Source of the DNA: Methylobacterium ajmalii
GTDB lineage: Bacteria; Pseudomonadota; Alphaproteobacteria; Rhizobiales; Beijerinckiaceae
NCBI RefSeq assembly: GCF_016613415.1
Contig: NZ_JACWCT010000089.1
Span: forward strand, 1 to 38,032
DNA length: 38,032 nt
Direction of reading: 5' to 3'
Position 1 is the stretch's first letter. Every line of letters begins with the position of its first letter. Below the pieces are notes generated by a model, which saw nothing but the letters and a program-made list of their open reading frames with translations, was not told the origin of the DNA and made no database searches. A program made the translations under genes and the position numbers. Of this stretch, positions 1 to 8,289 are shown piece after piece.

Positions 1-423
1 CGCCTCCTCCACGCCGCCGGGCGCGAACGCAAGGACGAGCCGGCCGCGACGCTGGGGCGGCGCGGGTTCCGCCTGGCCGTCTGGGTCGCCTACGCGGCGA
101 CGCCCCTGCCGGCCCTGCCCGAGGCGGTGACGGCGGCGCTCGCCGAGGGCGGCCTCGACGCGGCCCTGCACTACTCGCGGCGCAGTGCCGCGACGGCGCT
201 GGGCCTCGCCCGGGCGGCGGGGCGCGAGGGGGAGTTTCGGCGCCTCTTGCACCATTGCCTGTCGGCGGACGTGGCCGTGCCCCTGGTCGCGGCCGGCATC
301 CTGTCCCATGTCGTCGCGGCACGGCCCGACGAGGACGCCCTGATGGCCGGGCTCGCCGCCGTCCACCCGGACTGCGACGCAGAGGCGTCGCCGGCCCTTC
401 GCCCGGGCCGGGAGCGATGCTAA
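1..423 (+). CDS. hemD: Uroporphyrinogen-III synthase, C-terminal part (partial)
   Basis: The frame is open from the first base of the window to the TAA at 421-423, so this is the 3' end of a gene that begins upstream. About 140 residues are visible. They contain the segment LHYSRRSA followed by a CLS...VAVPL...AG block and an A-x-P-D-E-x-A-L tail, the pattern of the C-terminal lobe of HemD, which closes and isomerises hydroxymethylbilane to uroporphyrinogen III in the cytoplasm. The next two genes are the COG4223 protein and the HemY_N protein, which in Hyphomicrobiales habitually follow hemD, and this supports the call. The N-terminal lobe cannot be checked. Family assignment is by recall of conserved blocks and synteny. 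Confidence 0.82.
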   Translation, partial: RLLHAAGRERKDEPAATLGRRGFRLAVWVAYAATPLPALPEAVTAALAEGGLDAALHYSRRSAATALGLARAAGREGEFRRLLHHCLSADVAVPLVAAGILSHVVAARPDEDALMAGLAAVHPDCDAEASPALRPGRERC

Positions 424-492
424 GGGACGATGAACCAGCGCGCGGCCCGGGCGGGATCCTGCCCCGCGGACGCGCTCCAGCCGAGCCGGTGG

Positions 493-511
493 GCCCGCCT
501 TCGCGGCGGGC
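493..511 (+). other. Intercistronic hairpin between hemD and the COG4223 gene
   Basis: GCCCGCC (493-499) pairs perfectly with GGCGGGC (505-511) around a 5-nt loop. No T-run follows, so it is more likely an RNA-stabilising or attenuating hairpin than a full terminator. The next gene starts 35 nt further on. Confidence 0.45.
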
Positions 512-545
512 TCCCGGCCCGACCCACAGGTGAGGATCTTTCGCC

Positions 546-2771
546 GTGAACCCATCCGACAAGGACCAGAAGGATTCCCGCAACCGTCCCGGCGGGCGCG
601 GCGGCAACCCGGCGGATGGGCCGATCATCGACCTGAAGGCCACCCGCGTCGCCGACGCGCCGAAGGCCGAGCCGGGCAAGCCTGATCCGGTCAAATCGGA
701 GCCGGGCAAGCCGGCTACGCCTGCCGCCGCCTCCGGACGCCCCGGCGAGCCGACGAAGGCCGCCGAGGTGAAGCCCGCCGAGATGAAGCCGGGCGCGACC
801 GGTCAGGCCGCGGCCGCCGGCACGTCCGGCCCGACGGCGAAGCCGTTCGGCGGAGGAACGGGCCCGACGGGTTCGACCGGATCCTCCGGCCCGACCGGGG
901 CCACGGGATCGGCCGCCGCCGTGAGGCCGGGCGAGGCCGCCAGGACGGTCGAGGCCAAGCCCGTCCCGAGCAGCGCCACCGGCTCGACCGGCGCCACCGG
1001 CTCGACGGGATCGACCGGATCCACGGCCTCGTCGCCGACCGGCGGACCCGCGAAGCCCGGCGCCGCGACCCCGGTCGTCACCGGCCCCGGCAGCGGGCCG
1101 CTCAAGGTCGGCGACGCGAAGCCCGGCACCGGGCCGACCGGGACTCCCGGCCTCAAGCCCGGGGCGACCGACGTGAAATCCCCGGCTGCCGGCACCGGCG
1201 CGACGACCGGCGCGGCCGCGGTCGGCTCCGGCCCGAACCCCGCGGGAGCGACCGGCGCCACCGGTGCACGCCTCTCCACGGTGCCGAAGACCGGGCCGCA
1301 GGCAGGTTCCGCCGCCGGTACGACCGTGCCGCCGAAGGACGCCCCGAAGGATACGCCCAAGGCCACGGCGACGACCCCGGTCGTCGCCCCGCAGGTCCGG
1401 TCGGGTGCGGGCTTCGGCTCGCTGCTCGCGGCCTCGCTGCTCGGCGGCGTGGTCGGCGCGGGCCTCCTATACGGCGTTACCACCTACGGCCCGGCCTACG
1501 GCATCAACCTGCCGAAGCCCGCCGCCCCGCAGGCGCAGGAAGCGGTGCCGCTCGAGCAGCGCCTCGCCGATCTCGCGCCGCGCGACAGCGTCCAGGCTCT
1601 CGACCGGCGCATCGGCTCCGTCGAGCAGACGCTGCGGCCGCTGCCCGACGCGGTGCGCGCGGCCGACGCCGCCGCCAAGGCCGCGACCCAGCGCGCCGAC
1701 GAGGCCCTGCGCAAGGCCGAGGCCGCTCCCGCCGGACAGGCGGCGCCCGCGGTCCAGGCTCCCACGGCCCAGGCTCCGGCCTCGCAGGCTGCCGGCATCG
1801 ATCCGGCCCGCCTCCAGGGCATCGAGAAGCAACTTGCCGACCTCCAGGGCCGCAGCGGCGGCGATGCCGGCCTGCGCCAGCGCGTCGACGGCCTCGCCCA
1901 GGCGGTGACGGCGCTCCAGGGCCGGAACGACGGCGCCGACCTGCGCGGGCGCCTCGACGGGCTCGACAAGGGCCTGAAGGCGCTCCAGGCCGATCTCGGC
2001 ACCCGCACGGCAGCCGAGGAGCAGGCCGACAAGGCGCTGGGCCAGCGCATCGACGAGCTGCGCCAGGCCCTCGACACCCGGGCCAAGGCCGCCGACCAGC
2101 GGGCCGAGGGGCTGCAGCAGGCGCTCGACGCCCGCACCAAGACCGTCGACCAGCGCCTTTCCGAGCTGGCGAAGTCGGTCGAGGGCCGGGCCGAGGCCGG
2201 CACCGTCCAGGCGGCGCTCCGGGTCGTCGCCGCCGACCGCATCGCCAGCGCGCTCGCCTCCGGGGCGCCCTATGCCGACGCGCTCGCCACCCTCAAGCAG
2301 CTCGATCCCGGCCAGGCCGGGGCTCTCGCGCCGCTCGAGCCCTTCGCCCAGAGCGGCGCTCCGACCGCGGCCTCGCTCGCCCAGAGCTTCCAGCCCGTCG
2401 CCGCCAAGCTGAACGCCGCGGCGCTCGCCGCCCGGCAGAAGGCGGTGGCGGAGCGCGGCAGCATCACCGACCGCCTGACCAGCATGGCCGAGTCGATCGT
2501 CTCGGTGCGCAAGGTCGGCAGCGAGGGCGCGGCCCCGACGGCGGGCACCCCCGCCGACCCGACCGAGGCCGGGGTGGCCAAGGTCCAGGACGCGCTGGCC
2601 CGCGGCGCGGTGTCGGAGGCCGCCAAGGCCTTCGACGCCCTGCCGGAGCAGACCCGCCAGGAAGCCGGCGATGTCGGCCAGCGCCTGAAGGCCCGGGCCG
2701 CGGCCGGCGAGGCCGCGCGGGCTCGGCTCGCCGCCGCCTTCGCGGCGATCCAGGGTCCGGCGACCCGCTGA
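546..2771 (+). CDS. COG4223 mitofilin-like membrane protein with collagen-like repeats
   Basis: A 741-residue protein starting with GTG at 546. The N-terminal ~280 residues are low-complexity, rich in Gly, Pro, Ala, Thr and Lys, with collagen-like triplets at about residues 105-121 and 144-162 (for example GPTGSTGSSGPTGATGS). One hydrophobic segment at about residues 288-310 (GSLLAASLLGGVVGAGLLYG core) is the only membrane span. The rest is an Ala/Gln/Arg-rich region with heptad-like, coiled-coil character, ending in a helical domain. This matches the alphaproteobacterial COG4223 (mitofilin/Mic60-related) family coded between hemD and hemY; such proteins are thought to shape inner membranes. 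The function in heme metabolism is not established. The collagen-like tract is unusual and probably a lineage-specific expansion. The long reading frames on the opposite strand here are GC-driven shadows. Confidence 0.8.
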   Translation: MNPSDKDQKDSRNRPGGRGGNPADGPIIDLKATRVADAPKAEPGKPDPVKSEPGKPATPAAASGRPGEPTKAAEVKPAEMKPGATGQAAAAGTSGPTAKPFGGGTGPTGSTGSSGPTGATGSAAAVRPGEAARTVEAKPVPSSATGSTGATGSTGSTGSTASSPTGGPAKPGAATPVVTGPGSGPLKVGDAKPGTGPTGTPGLKPGATDVKSPAAGTGATTGAAAVGSGPNPAGATGATGARLSTVPKTGPQAGSAAGTTVPPKDAPKDTPKATATTPVVAPQVRSGAGFGSLLAASLLGGVVGAGLLYGVTTYGPAYGINLPKPAAPQAQEAVPLEQRLADLAPRDSVQALDRRIGSVEQTLRPLPDAVRAADAAAKAATQRADEALRKAEAAPAGQAAPAVQAPTAQAPASQAAGIDPARLQGIEKQLADLQGRSGGDAGLRQRVDGLAQAVTALQGRNDGADLRGRLDGLDKGLKALQADLGTRTAAEEQADKALGQRIDELRQALDTRAKAADQRAEGLQQALDARTKTVDQRLSELAKSVEGRAEAGTVQAALRVVAADRIASALASGAPYADALATLKQLDPGQAGALAPLEPFAQSGAPTAASLAQSFQPVAAKLNAAALAARQKAVAERGSITDRLTSMAESIVSVRKVGSEGAAPTAGTPADPTEAGVAKVQDALARGAVSEAAKAFDALPEQTRQEAGDVGQRLKARAAAGEAARARLAAAFAAIQGPATR

Positions 2772-2890
2772 CCACCTGACGCAGTGCGGCCGCCTGCCCG
2801 GGCGGCCGCGGGAAGCAACCTCCCGGGGCTCGATCGACGCCCCCTCGCGCGCCCGGTGCGGCAGCGCGGCTTTCTGGAGTTGATGGACCG

Positions 2891-4345
2891 ATGTGGCGCG
2901 CACTCGCCTTCGTGGCACTTCTCGCCGTCGCCGCCTACGGGGCGGTCTGGCTCGCCGACCGGCCCGGCGTGGTCACCGTGACCTGGGGCGGCTACGAGCT
3001 GGCGACCAGCCTCGCGGCGGCCCTCGTCGGCGTCATGGTGCTCGCCGTGGTGCTCGGCTTCATCTGGGCCTTCGCCCGCGGCATCCTGAACCTGCCCGAG
3101 CGGCTGACCCTGTCGAGCCGGCGCCGGCGCCAGGCCCGCGGCTACAACGCGCTCTCGCGCGGCATGGTGGCGGTGGGTTCCGGCGATCCGGTGGCGGCGC
3201 GCCGCCACGCCGGCGAGGCTGAGCGCCTGCTCGGCAACGAGCCGCTCGCCCTGCTGCTGACCGCCCAGGCCGCCCAGATCTCGGGCGACCGCGCCGGGGC
3301 CGAGCGCGCCTTCCAGCGCATGGTCGACGATCCCGAGACCCGGGTGCTCGGCCTGCGCGGCCTGTTCGTCGAGGCCCGGCGCCAGGACGACGAGGCCACG
3401 GCCCGCGCCTACGCCATCGAGGCGTCGCGCCTCGCCCCGAGCGTCACCTGGGCCAACGAGGCCGTGATGGAGAGCCAGTGCGCCGACCGCGACTGGTCCG
3501 GCGCCCTCGACACCGTGTCGCGCCGCGCCGCGCTCGGCCTCTCGGACAAGGCGGCGATGCGCCGCCAGCGCGCCGTGCTGCTCACCGCCAGCGCCCTCGA
3601 CCTCGAGGCCGGCGACCCCGAGCGCGCGCTCGCCCAGGCCCGCGAGGCGGTGAAGCTCGCCCCCGACCTGGTGCCGGCCGCAGTCCTCGCCGGGCGGCTG
3701 TTCGCCCGCCGCGGCGACCTCAAGCACGGCGCCCGGGTGGTCGAGGCGGCCTGGCGCGCGGCCCCGCACCCGGAGCTCGCCCGGGTCTATCTCGACCTGC
3801 GCACCGGTGATTCGAGCCGCGACCGCCTCGCCCGCGCCGAGACGCTGGCCCGGATCTCGTCCTGGCATCCGGAATCGCGCTTCGCCATCGCCCGCGCGGC
3901 GCTCGACGCCCGCGAATTCGCCCGGGCCCGCGACGTGCTCAGCCCGCTGCTCGCCGACCAGCCGACCGCGCGCGCCTACGAGACGATGGCCGAGATCGAG
4001 GAGGCCGAGCACGGCGCGGCCTCCGGCAAGGCCCGCGAGTGGCAGGCCCGCGCGGTCCGTGCCGCGCGCGATCCGGCCTGGTGCGCCGACGGCCTGGTCT
4101 CCGACCGCTGGGCCCCGGTCTCCCCGGTGAGCGGCCGCCTCGACGCCTTCGTGTGGCAGACCCCGCCCGACCTGCTCGGCCGCTCGTCCGCGGGCCACGC
4201 CCACGAAGCCGCGCCCGCCGCGGCCAACGCGACCGCCACGGCGCCGAAGACCGGCACGATCAACACCCTGGCCTCCGGCGCCTCGGGCCCGGCGGTGGTG
4301 CCGGTGCCGGTGACGATGCCGGAAGTGGTCGGTCCGGGGCGCTGA
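2891..4345 (+). CDS. hemY: HemY N-terminal domain / TPR membrane protein
   Basis: A 484-residue protein. Residues 2-21 and about 41-63 are hydrophobic and form two membrane spans, followed by a basic stretch (RRRRQARGYNALSRGMVAVG) typical of the HemY_N domain. The remainder is helical, with TPR-like alternation of Ala-rich helices up to about residue 430 and a low-complexity Ala/Thr/Pro tail. This is the proteobacterial HemY associated with late heme biosynthesis genes (as in E. coli hemX-hemY), not the Bacillus protoporphyrinogen oxidase of the same name. Its biochemical role is unresolved; a scaffold for heme enzymes at the inner membrane has been suggested. It follows the COG4223 gene by about 120 nt and precedes two strong hairpins, so it closes the heme block. 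Confidence 0.85.
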   Translation: MWRALAFVALLAVAAYGAVWLADRPGVVTVTWGGYELATSLAAALVGVMVLAVVLGFIWAFARGILNLPERLTLSSRRRRQARGYNALSRGMVAVGSGDPVAARRHAGEAERLLGNEPLALLLTAQAAQISGDRAGAERAFQRMVDDPETRVLGLRGLFVEARRQDDEATARAYAIEASRLAPSVTWANEAVMESQCADRDWSGALDTVSRRAALGLSDKAAMRRQRAVLLTASALDLEAGDPERALAQAREAVKLAPDLVPAAVLAGRLFARRGDLKHGARVVEAAWRAAPHPELARVYLDLRTGDSSRDRLARAETLARISSWHPESRFAIARAALDAREFARARDVLSPLLADQPTARAYETMAEIEEAEHGAASGKAREWQARAVRAARDPAWCADGLVSDRWAPVSPVSGRLDAFVWQTPPDLLGRSSAGHAHEAAPAAANATATAPKTGTINTLASGASGPAVVPVPVTMPEVVGPGR

Positions 4346-4372
4346 GCGCGCCCGCGGGATTCCCGCCCGTTC

Positions 4373-4398
4373 GCATCCGGGCGAGCGCGCCCGGATGC
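4373..4398 (+). terminator. Perfect 11-bp stem-loop after hemY
   Basis: GCATCCGGGCG (4373-4383) pairs exactly with CGCCCGGATGC (4388-4398) around the loop AGCG. It begins 27 nt after the hemY stop. No T-tract is present, as is common for high-GC terminators. It can act for both convergent genes. Confidence 0.65.
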
Positions 4399-4420
4399 GC
4401 CACATCGTGACGAAGAGGAA

Positions 4421-4442
4421 CGCCCGGTCGACGGACCGGGCG
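4421..4442. terminator. Second stem-loop between convergent genes
   Basis: CGCCCGGTC (4421-4429) pairs perfectly with GACCGGGCG (4434-4442) around a 4-nt loop. It lies between hemY and the hydrolase stop at 4494, so it is likely to terminate the minus-strand hydrolase transcript and back up the hairpin at 4373. Confidence 0.6.
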
Positions 4443-4493
4443 ACGCCTCCATCCCGCCCCCGTGGGAGCCTTCGGCGAGAGGGGAAGGCGGCC

Positions 4494-5294
4494 CTAGCCG
4501 ATCCCCGCCAGCAGCTCGACGACCGTCTCGGGGTTCGGCACCTCGACGTCGTGCGGCACCGCCAGTTCGCGGTAGGTCCAGCCGGATTTCGCCTTGGCCC
4601 GCTGCCGGCTCGGCTCGATCGCGGCGAGCGCCGGGCCGGTGTAGGCGACGTAGGTCACCGGCAGGCCGGCGCCGGCGGGTTTCGCGAGGCGCACCGGGCT
4701 CTCGTAGGTGCCGATCGGGTGCGGCCGCAGCCGCTGCATGAACCAGTCCTTGGCCGGTCCCGCCGGAATCGGAAAGGCCTCCGGGCCGGGCACCGGCAGG
4801 GCCACGCCCGCCCCTTGCTCCTGCGCCACCTTGCGGCGCGTATCGGCCATGCCGGCGGGCAGGATCGTGAAGGCCGTGTCGCCGTTCTCCGGGATCAGCG
4901 CATCGAGGTAGACGACGTGGCGGATGCGGTCGGTCAGGCGGTCGGCGACGCCGGTCACCGCCATGCCGCCGTAGGAATGCCCGACCAGCACGACGTCGCG
5001 CAGGTCCTCGAAGGCGAAGACGCTCGCCACGTCGTCGATATGGGTGTCGACCGTGATCTGGCGCGAGAGCAGGTGGCTGCGCTCGCCGAGCCCGGTTTGC
5101 GTCGGCGTGTAGACCCGGTGCCCGCGGCCGCGAAGGCCCACCGCCACGTCGCGCCAGATCCAGCCGCCGCCATAGGCGCCGTGGACGAGGACGTAGGTCT
5201 TCGGCGCCGCGCCTTGGGCACGGGCCGCGCCCGGCGCGAGGGCCGCCGCCGCCAGGGAGACGCCCGCCAGGGCCGTTCTGCGATTGACCGTCAC
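4494..5294 (-). CDS. Exported alpha/beta-fold hydrolase (EstC/SABP2-like esterase)
   Basis: The likely start is GTG at 5294, because a strong Shine-Dalgarno (GGAGGAAG) lies just upstream and the protein then opens with a twin-arginine-like leader (NRRTALAG, hydrophobic run, then AARA for cleavage). That gives 266 residues; an ATG 26 codons upstream exists but adds an uninformative basic extension. The oxyanion-type segment VLVHGAYGGGWIW is near residue 35, the nucleophile elbow GHSYGG has Ser107, YLDALIPENGD carries a candidate acid, and a VPHD segment near the C-terminus supplies the candidate His. These are hallmarks of the hydrolases related to plant methyl-salicylate esterases and bacterial EstC. 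The natural substrate is unknown. It is divergent from the aminotransferase gene. Confidence 0.78.
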   Translation of the reverse strand: MTVNRRTALAGVSLAAAALAPGAARAQGAAPKTYVLVHGAYGGGWIWRDVAVGLRGRGHRVYTPTQTGLGERSHLLSRQITVDTHIDDVASVFAFEDLRDVVLVGHSYGGMAVTGVADRLTDRIRHVVYLDALIPENGDTAFTILPAGMADTRRKVAQEQGAGVALPVPGPEAFPIPAGPAKDWFMQRLRPHPIGTYESPVRLAKPAGAGLPVTYVAYTGPALAAIEPSRQRAKAKSGWTYRELAVPHDVEVPNPETVVELLAGIG

Positions 5295-5308
5295 GCGCTG
5301 CTTCCTCC

Positions 5309-5340
5309 GGTTGTCCGTTCTTGCGGTTGTTCGTTCTTGG
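5309..5340. repeat. Tandem 16-bp direct repeat in the hydrolase leader
   Basis: Two adjacent copies, 5309-5324 (GGTTGTCCGTTCTTGC) and 5325-5340 (GGTTGTTCGTTCTTGG), differ at two positions. They lie directly upstream of the Shine-Dalgarno of the minus-strand hydrolase and inside the divergent promoter region. Direct repeats near 1.5 helical turns are compatible with a regulator binding site, but this is inference. Confidence 0.5.
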
Positions 5341-5467
5341 CACGTTGTAGCGGCAGAACGGCCCGGGTCCACCGCGATGTATGCGCGGGACGCGGCTCCC
5401 GCGCCGCGTCGCCGGTGCTATGGAAGGGTCACCGACACGCTTGAACCAACGAGGGCACGAGCCGCCG

Positions 5468-6679
5468 ATGACCCACGCGGAGACCGCCACGCCGCCGGAC
5501 CTCGCCGGCACCCTGTCGCCGCGGATGCAGGGCATCGGCACGAGCCAGATCGGCCTCGTCGCCGACCGGGGCCGGGACGACCCCGAGGTGGTCAAGCTGT
5601 GGATCGGCGAGGGGGATTTGCCGACGCCGCCCTTCATCGTCGAGGCCGCCCACAGGGCGATGCTGGCCGGGCACACCCGCTACGCCACCTCGCTCGGCCT
5701 GCCGCGCCTGCGCGAGGCGCTGAGCGCCTACCACGCCCGGCACTGGGGCGTGGACGTGCCGGCGGAGCGCTTCGCCGTGACGGCCGGCGGCATGAACGCC
5801 ATCATGCAGGCGGCCCAGGCGCTGCTGGAGCCCGGCGACGAGATCGTCATTCCCTCGCCGGCCTGGCCGAACCTGGCCGAGGCCGTGCGCATCACCGGCG
5901 GCGTGCCGGTGACGGTGCCGTACCGGGTGCAGGCAGACGGGCGCTTCGCCCTGCCGCTCGCCGACATCGAGGCCGCCCTCACCCCGCGCACCCGCGCCAT
6001 CGTGGTCAACTCGCCCTCGAACCCGACCGGCTGGATCATGCCGCTCGACGAGATGAAGGCCCTTCGCGACCTCGCCCGGGCGCGGGGGCTGTGGATCGTC
6101 GCCGACGAGGTCTACGCCCACTTCGCCTACGGCAACGCCATCGCGCCGTCCTTCCTGCAGATCTGCACCGAGGACGACCGGCTGATCGTCACCAACACCT
6201 TCTCCAAGAACTGGGCGATGACCGGCTGGCGCGCCGGCTGGCTGATCGCCCCGCGCGGCCTCGCCCCCACCTTCGCCAAGCTCGGCCAGTACAACACCAC
6301 CTCGATCCCGACCTTCATCCAGCATGCCGCCGTCACGGCGCTCGAGGAGGGCGACGGCTTCATCCGACAGATGGTCGGCCGCTGCGCCGAGAGCCGCGAG
6401 ATCCTGGTCGAGGGGCTGTCGCGGCTGCCCGGCGTCACCGTGTCGGTGCCGGAGGGCGCCTTCTACCTGATGGCCCGGGTCGCGGGCCCCGGCACCCCGC
6501 GGCCGGACGAGACCAGCCTCGCCATCGCCTTCCGGCTCCTGGCCGAGGCCAAGGTCGGCGTGGCGCCCGGCACCGCCTTCGGCCCGGAGGGCGAGGGCTT
6601 CATCCGCCTCTGCTTCGCCATCAGCCCCGGCCTCGCCCGGGAGGCGGTGGCGCGGCTCTCCGCCGTCCTCGGCCGCTGA
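5468..6679 (+). CDS. Class I/II pyridoxal-phosphate aminotransferase
   Basis: A 403-residue cytoplasmic protein from ATG at 5468; upstream in-frame Met codons would only add a basic non-conserved extension. Family features seen in order: an N-terminal WIGEGDLPTPPFI segment, the NSPSNPTGWI block that contacts the cofactor, a VADEVYAHFAY segment with the Asp that binds the pyridine nitrogen, and NTFSKNWAMTGWRAGW, in which Lys247 should form the Schiff base with PLP; RLCFA near the C-terminus holds the substrate-carboxylate Arg. The layout is that of aspartate-aminotransferase-like fold-type I enzymes. The amino donor and keto acid cannot be read from the sequence. Only 13 nt separate it from a hydroxyacid dehydrogenase, suggesting one operon acting on related 2-oxo acids. 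Confidence 0.87.
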   Translation: MTHAETATPPDLAGTLSPRMQGIGTSQIGLVADRGRDDPEVVKLWIGEGDLPTPPFIVEAAHRAMLAGHTRYATSLGLPRLREALSAYHARHWGVDVPAERFAVTAGGMNAIMQAAQALLEPGDEIVIPSPAWPNLAEAVRITGGVPVTVPYRVQADGRFALPLADIEAALTPRTRAIVVNSPSNPTGWIMPLDEMKALRDLARARGLWIVADEVYAHFAYGNAIAPSFLQICTEDDRLIVTNTFSKNWAMTGWRAGWLIAPRGLAPTFAKLGQYNTTSIPTFIQHAAVTALEEGDGFIRQMVGRCAESREILVEGLSRLPGVTVSVPEGAFYLMARVAGPGTPRPDETSLAIAFRLLAEAKVGVAPGTAFGPEGEGFIRLCFAISPGLAREAVARLSAVLGR

Positions 6680-6692
6680 CGGAGGAGCCCCG

Positions 6693-7640
6693 ATGTCCGA
6701 GCCGATCGCCTTCCTGGGCAACCTCGATCCCGACGAGGAGGCCGAGTTCCTCGCCGCCCTCGCGACCGCTCTTCCCGAGGAAACCTTCCGGCCGTTCCGT
6801 ACCCTGACGCCGGCCGAGCGCGCGGCGGTGCGGATCGCCGTCGTGGCCAATCCCGACCCCGCCGAGGTGGCGCTGCTGCCGAACCTCGCCTGGATCCACA
6901 GCCTGTGGGCGGGGGTCGAGCGCCTGGTGCGCGACCTCGGGACTGGGAGCGCGCCGATCGTGCGCCTGGTCGACCCCGAGCTCGCCCGCACCATGGCGGA
7001 GGCGGTGCTGGCCTGGACCTACTACCTCCAGCGCGACATGCCGGCCTACCGGCGCCAGCAGGAGGCCGCGACCTGGCGCCAGCTGCCCTACCGGCCGCCG
7101 GGCGAGGTCGGGGTCGGGCTCCTCGGCCTCGGGGCGCTCGGGAGCGCGGCGGCGGAACGGCTGGTCCAGGCGGGGTTCCGGGTCGCGGCCTGGAGCCGCG
7201 CGCCCAAGCCCGTCCCGGTGGGCGTGACGGGATTCTCCGGGCCGGACGGACTGGCCGGCCTGCTCGCGGCGAGCGACATCGTCGTCTGCCTGCTGCCGCT
7301 CACCGGGGAGACGCGCGGCCTCCTCGATGCCGGTCGCTTCGCCGCGATGAAGCCCGGGGCGGGACTGATCAATTTCGGCCGCGGGGCGATCGTCGAGACC
7401 GAGGCGCTGATCGCCGCCCTCGATGCGGGCCGGGTGTCGCACGCGGTGCTGGACGTCTTCCCGGTCGAGCCGCTGCCGCCGGATTCGGCGCTGTGGCGCC
7501 ATCCGGGCGTGACCGTCCTGCCGCACATCTCGGGGCCGACCACCCCGGGCAGCGCCGCGGCGGTCGTCGCCGGCAACGTGCGGGCCTATCGGGCGACCGG
7601 ACGGATCCCGGCGGCGGTCGACGTGGCGCGGGGGTACTGA
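6693..7640 (+). CDS. D-2-hydroxyacid dehydrogenase, GhrA-like glyoxylate/hydroxypyruvate reductase
   Basis: A 315-residue protein; GGAGG lies 8-12 nt before the ATG. The NAD(P) Rossmann motif is VGLLGLGALGSAA (about residues 135-150). The catalytic triad region is visible as INFGRGAIV (Arg), a [15 protein letters not shown] segment (Glu) and LPHISGPT (His), the pattern of the GhrA branch. The expected reaction is NAD(P)H-dependent reduction of glyoxylate or hydroxypyruvate to glycolate or glycerate in the cytoplasm. In a methylotroph this would touch the serine cycle, but the cofactor preference and the organism's metabolism are inferred. The start overlaps no other gene, and the coupling to the aminotransferase suggests a shared 2-oxo acid substrate class. 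Confidence 0.83.
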   Translation: MSEPIAFLGNLDPDEEAEFLAALATALPEETFRPFRTLTPAERAAVRIAVVANPDPAEVALLPNLAWIHSLWAGVERLVRDLGTGSAPIVRLVDPELARTMAEAVLAWTYYLQRDMPAYRRQQEAATWRQLPYRPPGEVGVGLLGLGALGSAAAERLVQAGFRVAAWSRAPKPVPVGVTGFSGPDGLAGLLAASDIVVCLLPLTGETRGLLDAGRFAAMKPGAGLINFGRGAIVETEALIAALDAGRVSHAVLDVFPVEPLPPDSALWRHPGVTVLPHISGPTTPGSAAAVVAGNVRAYRATGRIPAAVDVARGY

Positions 7641-7762
7641 GCGGGCTGCGAGCAAGATCTGCGACGAGACGATGGTTCGGGCGGACGAGAAGTCGGCTTG
7701 CCCACAACACGCGACACGGGACGCTGCATGGCCGCGGCCGCGACGACCCCCTTGCATCAACC

Positions 7763-7867
7763 CTCTCCCCTCTGCGGCAGGGCTGTCCGGGGAAAAGTGG
7801 CGCAGGTTAGTCCCTCCCCCTTTGCGGGGGAGGGTGGCTCCTGCGTCAGCAGGGGCCGGGAGAGGGG
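7763..7867 (-). repeat. Intergenic GC-rich repeat element, copy 1 (inverted)
   Basis: About 105 bp whose reverse complement matches 7930-8033 nearly throughout, including the blocks CAGGGCTGTCCGGGGAAAAG and TGCGGGGGAGGGTGGC and the end GGCCGGGAGAGGGG. Between the two copies lie 62 nt. Each copy contains internal short inverted repeats. Confidence 0.8.
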
Positions 7868-7929
7868 CAGCGCGACGGCGATCCAGGGAGCGCCCGTCAC
7901 CGCGGGCACGATATCTCCGAAAGCGGCGT

Positions 7930-8033
7930 CCCCTCTCCCGGCCCCCGTTCGGGGGCCACCCTCCCCCGCAGAGGGGGGAGGGGGAAACCCGCGCCATTCT
8001 TTTCCCCGGACAGCCCTGCGTCGAGGGGAGATG
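7930..8033 (+). repeat. Intergenic GC-rich repeat element, copy 2
   Basis: Right arm of the inverted pair: it starts CCCCTCTCCCGGCC, continues with CCACCCTCCCCCGCAGAGGG and ends CTTTTCCCCGGACAGCCCTG. It carries its own small hairpin GGCCCCCGTTCGGGGGCC (7940-7957). Together with copy 1 it could fold into a stem of roughly 100 bp. Confidence 0.8.
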
Positions 8034-8165
8034 CGGCCCCGCGGCGAGTGCGAATCACTCGTGCTGGGACAGGAGAGGGGACGCCGCTTCGTAAGAAGAC
8101 CGAATCGTTCCGAAGGGTGGCCGCTGAAAGCGCGTCGCGCCGCCCCCTCTTGCGGGACTTCGGCC

Positions 8166-8212
8166 CGGCCCCTGCCGACGCGGGCTCCATTCCTCCCCGC
8201 AGAGGACGAGGG
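8166..8212 (+). repeat. Intergenic GC-rich repeat element, degenerate third copy
   Basis: A shorter, diverged copy in the same orientation as copy 2. CGGCCCCTGCCGACGCGGGC followed by CCTCCCCGCAGAGG parallels the reverse complement of copy 1 with several mismatches and small gaps. The outer segments are missing or too diverged to see. Confidence 0.5.
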
Positions 8213-8289
8213 TTCGCGCGTCGGCGATCCTCGTGAACCGCACGCCCCGCCGTGCCGCGCGATGCGTGGCAGGCCAACGCCTCGTCGGC

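Larger units (their letters stand above)
7641..8289. other. Gene-free repeat-rich stretch
   Basis: I see no convincing gene in this 649-nt stretch. Open frames here have arginine/proline-rich composition and follow the repeat sequence. It holds three copies of one GC-rich element (7763-7867, 7930-8033 and 8166-8212), described separately. Confidence 0.6.

Noticed and set aside
2891..4345. Protoporphyrinogen oxidase by the name hemY
   Set aside because: No FAD-binding GxGxxG motif; the protein is the HemY_N/TPR membrane type.
5309..5340. CRISPR-like repeat
   Set aside because: Only two adjacent units without spacers; no cas genes. No CRISPR array is present in the window.
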